5,446 bases of DNA from Gemmatimonadota bacterium (GTDB lineage: Bacteria > Gemmatimonadota > Gemmatimonadetes > Palauibacterales > Palauibacteraceae), in NCBI GenBank assembly GCA_013042495.1, contig JABDQB010000050.1, positions 1-5,446 of the forward strand, in the 5' to 3' direction. Positions within the stretch are counted from its first letter, which is position 1. Every line of letters starts with the position of its first letter. The notes beneath the pieces are model-generated. The model had not been told where the DNA came from. It was given only the letters and a program-made list of their open reading frames with translations, and made no database searches. The position numbers were made by a program, and so were the translations under genes. Below, piece by piece: positions 1 to 5,446 of this stretch.

Positions 1-260
1 ACGAGCCTGGCCTGCACCGTGACTACCGGAAGTGGCTCGAGGAATTGGCCCCTTTCGACGCCAGCCCTGACAGGTATCACCATAACCGAACGGGCGAGGA
101 CAACGCCGATGCGCATCACAAGAGACAGATCATGGGGCGCGAGGTCGTCGTCGCCATAACCGGCGGAAAGCTGGACTTCGGTCCCTGGGAGACGATCTTC
201 TACGGAGAGTTCGACGGCCGGCGCCCCAAGCGAGTCTTGATCAAGATCATCGGCGAGTGA
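1..260 (+). CDS. yjbQ: YjbQ/UPF0047 family protein (secondary thiamine-phosphate synthase type), 3' part only
   Basis: The reading frame is open from the left edge (first full codon at 3) to the TGA at 258-260, giving 85 C-terminal residues. The family is usually about 130-140 residues, so roughly the first 50 lie outside the window. Visible family signatures, in fragment numbering, are [15 protein letters not shown] at 26-40, a segment ending in [10 protein letters not shown] (43-52), [16 protein letters not shown] (57-72), and the basic end RVLIKIIGE (77-85). These match the conserved histidine/acidic cluster and the beta-strand end of the UPF0047 fold. Members such as E. coli YjbQ are small cytoplasmic trimers reported to have weak thiamine-phosphate synthase activity; the true physiological role is uncertain. 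An internal TTG at 45 is not the start, because family-like sequence continues upstream of it. No thiamine gene lies nearby. Confidence 0.88.
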   Translation, partial: EPGLHRDYRKWLEELAPFDASPDRYHHNRTGEDNADAHHKRQIMGREVVVAITGGKLDFGPWETIFYGEFDGRRPKRVLIKIIGE

Positions 261-383
261 TCGCGGCCGCTGGCGGGCGCTGCCCTTTGCGCTCGGCCAT
301 GCAGGTGGCATCTTGTGCCCTCGACCGGTACGCGGCTGGTGGTCGCCGGACGGCGCTCTGTGCTGCGTGGAACCAGGAAAAAA

Positions 384-390
384 GAGAGAG
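384..390 (+). promoter_or_regulatory. purine-rich ribosome binding site for the secreted protein
   Basis: A GAGAGAG run ends 8 bases before the ATG at 399, within a longer purine stretch from about 375. This spacing supports ATG 399 over the in-frame GTG at 315. Starting at 315 would put 28 residues, many of them basic, in front of an otherwise well-formed signal peptide. Confidence 0.6.
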
Positions 391-398
391 ATAATCGA

Positions 399-1058
399 AT
401 GTTGAGACGAGCCTTCCTCGCAGCGCTGGCTCTTGTCGTGGCCGCCGTCGCTCCGCTCGCCGCCCAGGACCAGGCTGCTGCATGCGCCGCGGTTATGGAC
501 TCCGAGGTCGGATATTGGGCCGAATTTGATCTGTCGGGAACTTCCGGCGGCGAAGTCAGCTCCTTGCGGTTCGCCATGGTGGAGCGCGCTGGCGAGGCCG
601 ACAAGACGTGGTACGAGTTCTCCGCCAACACGAACCAGGGCCCGGTCATCGTGCAGCTCGACGTGCCCGGATGGCCTTTCGAGACCACCGATGTGACGGG
701 AGTCATCGTCAAGATGTCGGGCCAGCCGGCCATGCGTCTGCCCAACGAAATGCTGTCGATGATGCAGCAGCAGATGGGCGACAATCCGATGGCGGACTTT
801 GCCGACAAGTGCGAAGCATCGGCGGTGCTCGGGAACGAGGACGTCGAGGTGCCGGCGGGCACGTTCTCCACGATTCACCTCCAGAGCGCAGACGACGGCT
901 CCGAGGCGTGGATCAGTCCCGACGTACCGTTTGGCATCATCAAGGGAACCGTCCCCGACGGAGGCGTTCTGGAACTCAAGGGATTCGGCACGGACGCCGA
1001 GTCGTCGATCCCCGAAGAGCCTCAGTCGATGCCCGGTATGGGCGGAATGAACCGGTAG
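399..1058 (+). CDS. secreted methionine-rich protein of unknown function
   Basis: This is a 219-residue protein. Residues 1-22 form a typical Sec signal peptide: basic MLRR, a hydrophobic Ala/Leu/Val core, then PLAAQ, with likely cleavage after Ala21 or Ala22. There is no lipobox cysteine and no later membrane segment, so a soluble periplasmic or secreted protein is expected. The mature part looks beta-rich, with strands around 37-60, 70-90 and 98-107. A central segment (106-131) contains seven methionines, including MLSMMQQQM. A later stretch reads VEVPAGTFSTIHL (149-161), then EAWISPDVPFGIIKG (169-183) and GGVLELKGFG (188-197). This 'made from PAGTF, then an altered surface W-I-S-P-D-V-P' layout resembles the C-terminal halves of DUF3108/DUF4412-like periplasmic proteins, but that is a weak resemblance only. 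Two cysteines (29, 138) could form a disulfide. The C-terminus is Met/Gly-rich (MPGMGGMNR). I do not recognise a named family or function. Confidence 0.82.
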   Translation: MLRRAFLAALALVVAAVAPLAAQDQAAACAAVMDSEVGYWAEFDLSGTSGGEVSSLRFAMVERAGEADKTWYEFSANTNQGPVIVQLDVPGWPFETTDVTGVIVKMSGQPAMRLPNEMLSMMQQQMGDNPMADFADKCEASAVLGNEDVEVPAGTFSTIHLQSADDGSEAWISPDVPFGIIKGTVPDGGVLELKGFGTDAESSIPEEPQSMPGMGGMNR

Positions 1059-1074
1059 GTTCTCAGGCCGTAGA

Positions 1075-1102
1075 CCGCCGGGCCCGCCTCGGAGCCCGGC
1101 GG
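1075..1102 (+). terminator. GC-rich hairpin after the secreted-protein gene
   Basis: A perfect 9-base inverted repeat, CCGCCGGGC (1075-1083) and GCCCGGCGG (1094-1102), encloses a 10-base loop. It begins 17 bases after the stop at 1058 and ends 9 bases before the Shine-Dalgarno of the next gene. There is no T-run behind it, so it is not a classical Rho-independent terminator. It could attenuate or process the transcript, or protect the 3' end of the upstream mRNA. Confidence 0.5.
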
Positions 1103-1111
1103 AACATCCCT

Positions 1112-1116
1112 GGAGG
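1112..1116 (+). promoter_or_regulatory. Shine-Dalgarno that fixes the start of the aminotransferase
   Basis: GGAGG lies 8 bases upstream of the ATG at 1125. The alternative in-frame GTG at 1116 overlaps this motif and cannot use it, so ATG 1125 is the better start. It also places the twin-arginine motif directly at the N-terminus. Confidence 0.8.
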
Positions 1117-1124
1117 TGCATGTC

Positions 1125-2432
1125 ATGTATACGCGGCGGCGTTTCCTCGGGGCGATCGGACTGCCCTCCTTCGCGGCGGCAGCCGGATTACCGCTTCCCC
1201 TCCCTCGCCTGAGCGAAACCGCCGGTATTCTCGAGGCGCTCGCCGGACATTCTGGCAGTCCCGACACGATCGCGGCTGACGAGGACTTTTGGGCCGAGGT
1301 GGCCCGGGCGTTTACCGTCGATCGGTCCCTGGTGAACCTGAACAACGGGGGCGTGAGCCCGGCGCCAGGATATGTCCAGGAAGCCATGAAGCGGCACCTG
1401 GATTACTCCAACAAGGCGCCAGTCTACACCATGTGGCGCATCCTGGAGCCCCAGCGTGAGGCCGTTCGGCAGCGGGTGGCTCGGGAGTGGGGGTGTGCCA
1501 CCGAGGAAATCGCGTTCACTCGTAACGCATCCGAGAGCCTTCAGATCCTGCAGCTGGGAATCGACCTCGAACCGGGCGATGAGGTCCTGACGACCAACCA
1601 GGACTACCCCCGCATGATCACGACCTTTCAGCAGCGGGAGCGTCGCGAAGGGATCGTGCTCAAGCAGTTTTCGATCCCGGTTCCCGCGGAAGATCCTGCG
1701 GAGATCGTGCGCCTGTTCGAACAGAGGATCACTCCGCGCACGCGCCTGATTCTGATGTGCCACATGATCAACCTCACCGGCCAGATCCTGCCGGTGCGCG
1801 AGGTGGTCGCGATGGCGCGCCGCCAGAACATCCCGGTACTCGTCGACGGGGCGCACGCCCTCGCTCATTTCGATTTCAAGATCTCGGACCTCGAATGCGA
1901 CAACTACTCCGTCAGCCTTCACAAGTGGCTGTTCGCCCCTCATGGGACGGGACTGCTGTACGTGCGAAAGGACCGGATCGCCGATGTGTGGCCATTGATG
2001 GCGGCCCCCGAGGGGATGGACGACGATATCCGGAAGTTCGAGGAGATCGGCACGCACCCGGCGGCGCCTTATCTGGCGATCGCCGAAGCTCTCACGTTTC
2101 ACCAGGGCATCGGAGGCAAGCGCAAGGAGGCCCGCCTCGTGTACCTGCGCGACTCGTGGGCCCGACGGCTGCTTGAGCATGATCGGGTCCGGCTACACAC
2201 CAGCCTGGAGCCGGGGATGGCTTGCGGGATCGCCAACGTCGAGATCGATGGAATCGAGCCCGGTGCGCTCACCAGCTGGCTGTTTTCCCAGCACCGGATC
2301 ATCGTCACTCCGGTCGTCCATTCCGAGTTTCAGGGAATCCGGGTCTCTCCCAGCGTGTACACGACTCCACGAGAGATCGACCGGTTCGTTGACGCGATGG
2401 AGCACGTGATCGACCAGGGTCTCCCGACTTGA
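1125..2432 (+). CDS. Tat-signal class V aminotransferase-fold PLP-dependent enzyme (isopenicillin N epimerase-like)
   Basis: This is a 435-residue fold-type I PLP enzyme. The N-terminus MYTRRRFLGAIG carries a twin-arginine motif (T-R-R-R-F-L), followed by a hydrophobic Ala/Leu/Pro stretch to about residue 27, which predicts Tat export of the folded, cofactor-loaded protein. The catalytic domain starts near DEDFWAEVARAF (52-63). Family motifs are NLNNGGVSPAP (71-81), TRNASESLQ (132-140), the PLP-contacting Asp241 in VDGAHALAHFDF, and the Schiff-base lysine Lys267 in SLHKWLFAPHGTG (264-276). FEEIGTHPAA (305-314) follows, and Arg406 in GIRVSPSVYTT is a likely substrate-carboxylate contact. All expected active-site elements are present, so the enzyme should be active. 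Relatives include CefD-type epimerases and cysteine desulfurase-like lyases; the sequence does not fix the substrate or reaction. A clear Tat cleavage site is not evident, so the signal may act as an anchor. The gene lies 66 bases after the secreted-protein gene and 58 bases before the transporter gene. Confidence 0.93.
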   Translation: MYTRRRFLGAIGLPSFAAAAGLPLPLPRLSETAGILEALAGHSGSPDTIAADEDFWAEVARAFTVDRSLVNLNNGGVSPAPGYVQEAMKRHLDYSNKAPVYTMWRILEPQREAVRQRVAREWGCATEEIAFTRNASESLQILQLGIDLEPGDEVLTTNQDYPRMITTFQQRERREGIVLKQFSIPVPAEDPAEIVRLFEQRITPRTRLILMCHMINLTGQILPVREVVAMARRQNIPVLVDGAHALAHFDFKISDLECDNYSVSLHKWLFAPHGTGLLYVRKDRIADVWPLMAAPEGMDDDIRKFEEIGTHPAAPYLAIAEALTFHQGIGGKRKEARLVYLRDSWARRLLEHDRVRLHTSLEPGMACGIANVEIDGIEPGALTSWLFSQHRIIVTPVVHSEFQGIRVSPSVYTTPREIDRFVDAMEHVIDQGLPT

Positions 2433-2469
2433 TCGCTAGTCCCCACGCCCCCGGCCAGAACGCCCGACC

Positions 2470-2485
2470 GGTCTCGGTGCGAGCC
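2470..2485 (+). other. small hairpin just upstream of the transporter start
   Basis: GG-CTCG (2470-2471 and 2473-2476, with a bulged T) can pair with CGAG-CC (2480-2485) around a 3-base loop. It ends 5 bases before ATG 2491, where a Shine-Dalgarno would normally sit, and no good Shine-Dalgarno is visible. There is no other ATG, GTG or TTG start in frame between the stop codon at 2437-2439 and ATG 2491. Translation may therefore be weak, leaderless-like, or dependent on ribosomes arriving from the upstream gene. A hairpin this short can easily arise by chance in GC-rich DNA. Confidence 0.3.
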
Positions 2486-2490
2486 TGCGG

Positions 2491-4833
2491 ATGACGGCTG
2501 GCGGTCGGCTCGCCGAGTGGCTGGACATCAGGGCCTCGGAGTTTCGGATCCTGGTCCTCAGCGTTCTCGGCGCCTTCTTCATCATGGGTTTTGCCGTAAT
2601 GGCGGGGGCCCTGCGAGAGGCGTTCTACCTCGCGTACTTCGGGTCCGACACGCTTCCCTACATCCTGTATGCCGGCCTCGTGGTAGGTCTCCCCGCCGTC
2701 GCGGTGTTTTCGCGGCTCATGGTGAGTCGGGTACCGCGCATGGTGATGCGGTCCGTCGTGGCCGTCTCGTGCGCGGGACTTCTGGTGGTCTACGTGCTTG
2801 TCCTGTTGCCGGGGCCTCCGCTGGACTCCCGACTCGCCTCGGTTGTGTTCTATCTGTGGACCGTAGTGGCAGCCCTGCTACTGACGTCGGGCTTCTGGAT
2901 CATCGTCTCGGACGTCTTCGCCGTGCGCGAGGCCAAGAGGCTCTTCGGCCTGATCAGCGCTGGCGGCGCTGCCGGTACCCTGGTCACCGGAGTTTCCCTG
3001 TCGATGCTCCTCACCCGGTTCCAGCCGGTGCACCTGGTTCCACTTCTGATCGCGTTCCTCGGGCTGGCTCAGTTGACGTTGGAACTGATGCCCCGTGACC
3101 GCTTGCGTCGGGGCCGCAGCGAGGCCGCCCGGGACACGCGGGGCCGGTTGGAAAGTCTGCGCACCCTCACCTCGAACCGTCACCTGCGACTGATCGCGGG
3201 AATCGTGCTGCTCGCTTCGGCGGCCAGCTACATCGTCTCGTGGCAGCTCCTGGACGCCATACAGACCACGGCGGCGGCGGAAGTGGCTCGAGCCGGCCTG
3301 GTCGGGGAAGCCTCGGTCGACGCCCTGAGCACGCGTATCGCCTCGTTCATGGGAGCCTTTCGCGGCTGGACCGGCGGCCTCGCGTTCATCATCCAGGTGT
3401 TCGTCGCCGGTCGCATCCTGTCGGGTGCAGGGGTCGCCTGGAGCCTGGCTCTGCTTCCGCTGGCGCTGCTGTTCGGCTCCGCCGGTATGCTGATCTTCCC
3501 CGGACTCGTCATGGCCACGCTCGTCCGAGGTGCCGACAATACCCTGGGTAAGTCGGTACACCGCACGGTCGCCGAACTGCTCTGGATTCCGGTTGCACCC
3601 GCCCTCCGCCGCCGCGCCAAGGCATTCATCGACTCGATGGTGGACAGCGCTGGAGATGGTCTCGGCGCCCTCGTCGTCCTCCTCTGGGTCAGCCTCTTCC
3701 ACTTCCCCACCCATCTCCTCTCCGTATTCGTGATCGGCGCGGCGATTGCCATGCTGGCGCTGTCTCGGGCCATGGGGCGACAGTACTTCGTCACGTTGAG
3801 GCAACGACTCGAGCGGAGTGGGAACGACGCCGAAGTCCTTGAGGAGGTGGGGCTGAATCGGGTCGATAGGCTCGGAGCGACGCTGACTCGACTGGACATC
3901 ACTCGCGTCCTCGAGACCGCGGGACTACGGCTGGACCTGCCCGAGCCGGACGCCGCGACCCCTCCCGGACGACCGATGCCGGATCGCCGTGCGCTCACGC
4001 CTTCGGAGATGCTTCGTTCAGGAGATCCCTCGCATCTCGGCCGGGCCCTTGAGAGCCCGGAGGCGTGGACCGAGGAGGACCTGCCCTACGCCGTGCCCCT
4101 GCTCGCGAGAGACGCGTGGCTGGGACCGGTCGTGCGGGCCCTGGCCGAGTACGGTGTGAAGGGCGTGCCGTACCTGCGGGTCATCCTCACCGATGAGAGC
4201 GCGGACTTCGTTCTCCGCCGGCGGATACCCGGGGTCCTGGCGAGAATCGAACACCCGGACGCCGACCGGGCATTGATCGACGCTCTGGGCGCGGGCCGAT
4301 TCGAGGTGCGCTACCGGGTCGCTCTCGGCCTCTACCGCAGGCGCCTGCATTCGATCGCAGAGTCTGGAGGAGCATGGGAGAACGAGGTCTGGGCCGCCAT
4401 TCGAGAGCAGCTCAACCGGGAAAGGGCGGTATGGGAACTGGCCCGGCTTCTCGACGCCGAAGCCGATGACGGTTTCGTCGAGAGGAGGGTCGGCCTGCGG
4501 GGCGAGCTCAGCCTGGAGCATACGTTTCGCCTGCTCAGCCTGGTGCTGGACCGCGACACCATGCGCGCCGCCTACCACGGGATCATCCTCAACGACCCTG
4601 AGCTCAAGAGCTTCGCGCTCGAATACCTCGAGCAGGTCCTCCCGTCGGACGTCCGGAACCGGCTGTGGCCCGTCATCGGCGATCTCAGCGCATCCGCCGA
4701 ACAACGCGCCCGCCGGGATCTCGACGACGTGGTGGCCGACCTCCTGCAAACCGGAGCGACCCTGTTTGGAAGCCAGGAGGACCGGGAGGCCCTGCAGCGC
4801 TATCTGGACGAGACGCCGGGGTCAGAGACGTAG
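2491..4833 (+). CDS. ATP/ADP-antiporter-like (Tlc/NTT, MFS-related) membrane protein with C-terminal HEAT-like repeats
   Basis: This is a 780-residue fusion-type protein. Residues 1-430 hold about 12 hydrophobic segments, roughly at 18-40, 55-75, 84-106, 117-141, 152-175, 179-199, 232-255, 290-310, 315-342, 358-372, 388-404 and 406-427. A strongly basic loop (201-231) splits them six and six, as in MFS-like carriers. The long loop after segment 7 (LLDAIQTTAAAEVARAG, 253-269), then IIQVFVAGRIL (300-310), resembles the nucleotide-transporter family. The segment around SVHRTVAELLWIPVAPALR (355-373), followed by RRAKAFIDSMVDSAGDGLG (374-392), looks like a conserved family block. From about 505 on the protein is soluble and helical. 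WLGPVVRALAEYGVKGVPYL (543-562), FVLRRRIPGVLARI (573-586) and FEVRYRVALGLYRRR (604-618) are HEAT-like helical pairs, continuing less clearly to about 755. Classic Tlc proteins of intracellular parasites exchange ATP for ADP and lack this tail; free-living bacterial forms with HEAT regions exist, and their substrate is unknown. It probably sits in the inner membrane with the repeats in the cytoplasm as a binding scaffold. Confidence 0.87.
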   Translation: MTAGGRLAEWLDIRASEFRILVLSVLGAFFIMGFAVMAGALREAFYLAYFGSDTLPYILYAGLVVGLPAVAVFSRLMVSRVPRMVMRSVVAVSCAGLLVVYVLVLLPGPPLDSRLASVVFYLWTVVAALLLTSGFWIIVSDVFAVREAKRLFGLISAGGAAGTLVTGVSLSMLLTRFQPVHLVPLLIAFLGLAQLTLELMPRDRLRRGRSEAARDTRGRLESLRTLTSNRHLRLIAGIVLLASAASYIVSWQLLDAIQTTAAAEVARAGLVGEASVDALSTRIASFMGAFRGWTGGLAFIIQVFVAGRILSGAGVAWSLALLPLALLFGSAGMLIFPGLVMATLVRGADNTLGKSVHRTVAELLWIPVAPALRRRAKAFIDSMVDSAGDGLGALVVLLWVSLFHFPTHLLSVFVIGAAIAMLALSRAMGRQYFVTLRQRLERSGNDAEVLEEVGLNRVDRLGATLTRLDITRVLETAGLRLDLPEPDAATPPGRPMPDRRALTPSEMLRSGDPSHLGRALESPEAWTEEDLPYAVPLLARDAWLGPVVRALAEYGVKGVPYLRVILTDESADFVLRRRIPGVLARIEHPDADRALIDALGAGRFEVRYRVALGLYRRRLHSIAESGGAWENEVWAAIREQLNRERAVWELARLLDAEADDGFVERRVGLRGELSLEHTFRLLSLVLDRDTMRAAYHGIILNDPELKSFALEYLEQVLPSDVRNRLWPVIGDLSASAEQRARRDLDDVVADLLQTGATLFGSQEDREALQRYLDETPGSET

Positions 4834-4852
4834 CGGGCTCCGAAGGCCCGCG
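4833..4852. terminator. hairpin between convergent genes, possible bidirectional terminator
   Basis: GCGGGC (4833-4838) and GCCCGC (4846-4851) form a 6-base stem. It fills most of the 25-base gap between the transporter stop codon (4831-4833) and the amidase stop codon on the opposite strand (4859-4861). Read on the - strand, the loop is CTTCGGA, which allows a C(UUCG)G tetraloop with one bulged A, an unusually stable arrangement. No T-run follows on either strand. Its place between convergent genes favours a shared terminator over chance. Confidence 0.6.
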
Positions 4853-4858
4853 AACCAC

Positions 4859-5446
4859 CTACCAGCGGTCGTGATCTGTCGCTGGGATGGCGCGGCGCAC
4901 CTCGCGCACACGATCCAGGTCGACTTCGGCCAGGGCCACACCGGGTCCCCCCGGCAGTTCGGCGAGCACCACCCCCCACGGATCCACGATGAGCGAGTGA
5001 CCGTAGCTCTCCCTCAGGCCCTCCTCGTCGTGCGTCCCGCACTGGGCAGCGGCCATCACGTAGCACTGGGTCTCGATCGCTCGCGCCCGCACGAGGACGC
5101 GCCAGTGGTCCCTGCCCGTGGTGGCCGTAAAGGCGGACGGAATCGTGATCAACTCCGCGCCCTGCCTCGTGAGCTCCCGGTACAATCCGGAGAAGCGCAG
5201 ATCGAAGCACACGGTCAGCCCCACGGATCCGAGCTCCGTCTTGGCGACGACGGCCTCGGCGCCGGGCTTCACCGTGACCGATTCCTGGAAACGCACCTCC
5301 GGTGAGACGTCGACGTCGAACAGGTGAATCTTGCGGTAAACGGCGAGGCGGCCTCCGTCAGGCCCGAACAGGACGGACGTGTTGTAGCAGCGCCGCGGGT
5401 CGTCGCTCCGCTCGGCGAAGGATCCGAGCAGAAGATGGATCCCCAG
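4859..5446 (-). CDS. carbon-nitrogen hydrolase (nitrilase superfamily), Nit1/YbeM-like deaminated glutathione amidase, 3' part only
   Basis: The frame is open from the right edge (a codon begins exactly at 5446) to the TAG at 4861-4859, giving 195 C-terminal residues. The family is about 260-280 residues, so the N-terminal 70-80, including the catalytic Glu, are outside the window. In fragment numbering, YRKIHLFDVDV (37-47) carries the catalytic Lys39, and GLTVCFDLRFSGLYREL (76-92) carries the nucleophile Cys80. HWRVLVRARAIETQCYVMAAAQCG (about 114-137) and YGHSLIVDPWGVVLAEL (about 149-165) are the usual late motifs. KIHLFDVDV, CFDLRF, RARAIETQCYV and AAAQCG are those of Nit1-type enzymes, which hydrolyse deaminated (alpha-keto) glutathione formed by stray transaminase action, a metabolite-repair step in the cytoplasm. 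Omega-amidase (Nit2-like) is the main alternative, since substrate choice rests on few residues. The internal GTG at 5296 is not the start, because catalytic Lys39 lies upstream of it. Confidence 0.93.
   Translation of the reverse strand: MGIHLLLGSFAERSDDPRRCYNTSVLFGPDGGRLAVYRKIHLFDVDVSPEVRFQESVTVKPGAEAVVAKTELGSVGLTVCFDLRFSGLYRELTRQGAELITIPSAFTATTGRDHWRVLVRARAIETQCYVMAAAQCGTHDEEGLRESYGHSLIVDPWGVVLAELPGGPGVALAEVDLDRVREVRRAIPATDHDRW

Noticed and set aside
315..398. GTG start at 315, which would lengthen the secreted protein by 28 residues
   Set aside because: It would bury the signal peptide behind an arginine-rich stretch. The ATG at 399 has a better-placed purine-rich ribosome binding site and begins with a typical MLRR signal start.
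261..398. Possible promoter or small gene in the 138-base gap after the yjbQ fragment
   Set aside because: I found no convincing -35/-10 pair, terminator or small coding frame with a family match. A promoter for the downstream genes may lie here, but it cannot be pointed to in the sequence.
1188..2180. A 330-codon open frame on the - strand, antisense to the aminotransferase gene
   Set aside because: It mirrors the codon structure of a clearly conserved PLP enzyme on the + strand, and its own product shows no family motif or signal.
2878..3804. A 308-codon open frame on the - strand, antisense to the transporter gene
   Set aside because: Its product is low-complexity and rich in Gly, Glu, Asp, Gln and Arg, with no recognisable domain. 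The + strand has a coherent 12-segment membrane protein here. Long antisense frames are common in GC-rich coding DNA.
4466..5305. A 279-codon + strand frame spanning the end of the transporter gene and much of the amidase gene
   Set aside because: It crosses two well-supported genes in other frames and its product is Ser/Arg-rich and domain-free, so it is a shadow frame.
1..5446. Defence system, CRISPR array, insertion sequence or other mobile element
   Set aside because: There are no direct-repeat arrays, terminal inverted repeats, transposase, integrase, nuclease or toxin-like products. All five genes read as ordinary chromosomal metabolism, envelope or transport genes.

Overview
The window is a 5.4 kb piece of a high-GC bacterial chromosome with five protein genes packed tightly together. 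Both end genes are cut by the window edge. I see no mobile element, CRISPR array, tRNA, rRNA or phage gene. The look of the genes suggests Gemmatimonadota, or a similar high-GC soil or sediment lineage such as Acidobacteriota. Pointers are the signal peptide ending in LAAQ, the Tat-type class V aminotransferase, and the nucleotide-transporter-like membrane protein with a HEAT-like tail. This is an inference from protein character, not a phylogenetic result.

Layout on the + strand: the C-terminal 85 residues of a YjbQ/UPF0047 protein (1-260); a 138-base gap with no recognisable gene; a 219-residue secreted protein of unknown function, rich in methionine (399-1058); a GC-rich hairpin (1075-1102); a 435-residue PLP-dependent class V aminotransferase-like protein with a twin-arginine signal (1125-2432); and a 780-residue membrane protein (2491-4833). 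The membrane protein combines an ATP/ADP-antiporter-like (Tlc/NTT) 12-helix domain with a soluble HEAT-like C-terminal region of about 350 residues. A short convergent junction with a GC-rich hairpin (4833-4852) follows. On the - strand, the C-terminal 195 residues of a nitrilase-superfamily amidase resembling Nit1/YbeM, the deaminated glutathione amidase, run to the right edge (4859-5446).

The three complete + strand genes are separated by 66 and 58 bases and could share a transcript, but no promoter is clear and no common pathway is evident. Two of the five products are predicted to act outside the cytoplasm (the secreted protein and the Tat aminotransferase), and one sits in the inner membrane. 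YjbQ and the amidase are cytoplasmic metabolite housekeeping or repair enzymes. The most interesting points are the exported PLP enzyme, the transporter-HEAT fusion, and the unannotated methionine-rich secreted protein. None of these by itself shows a new system.
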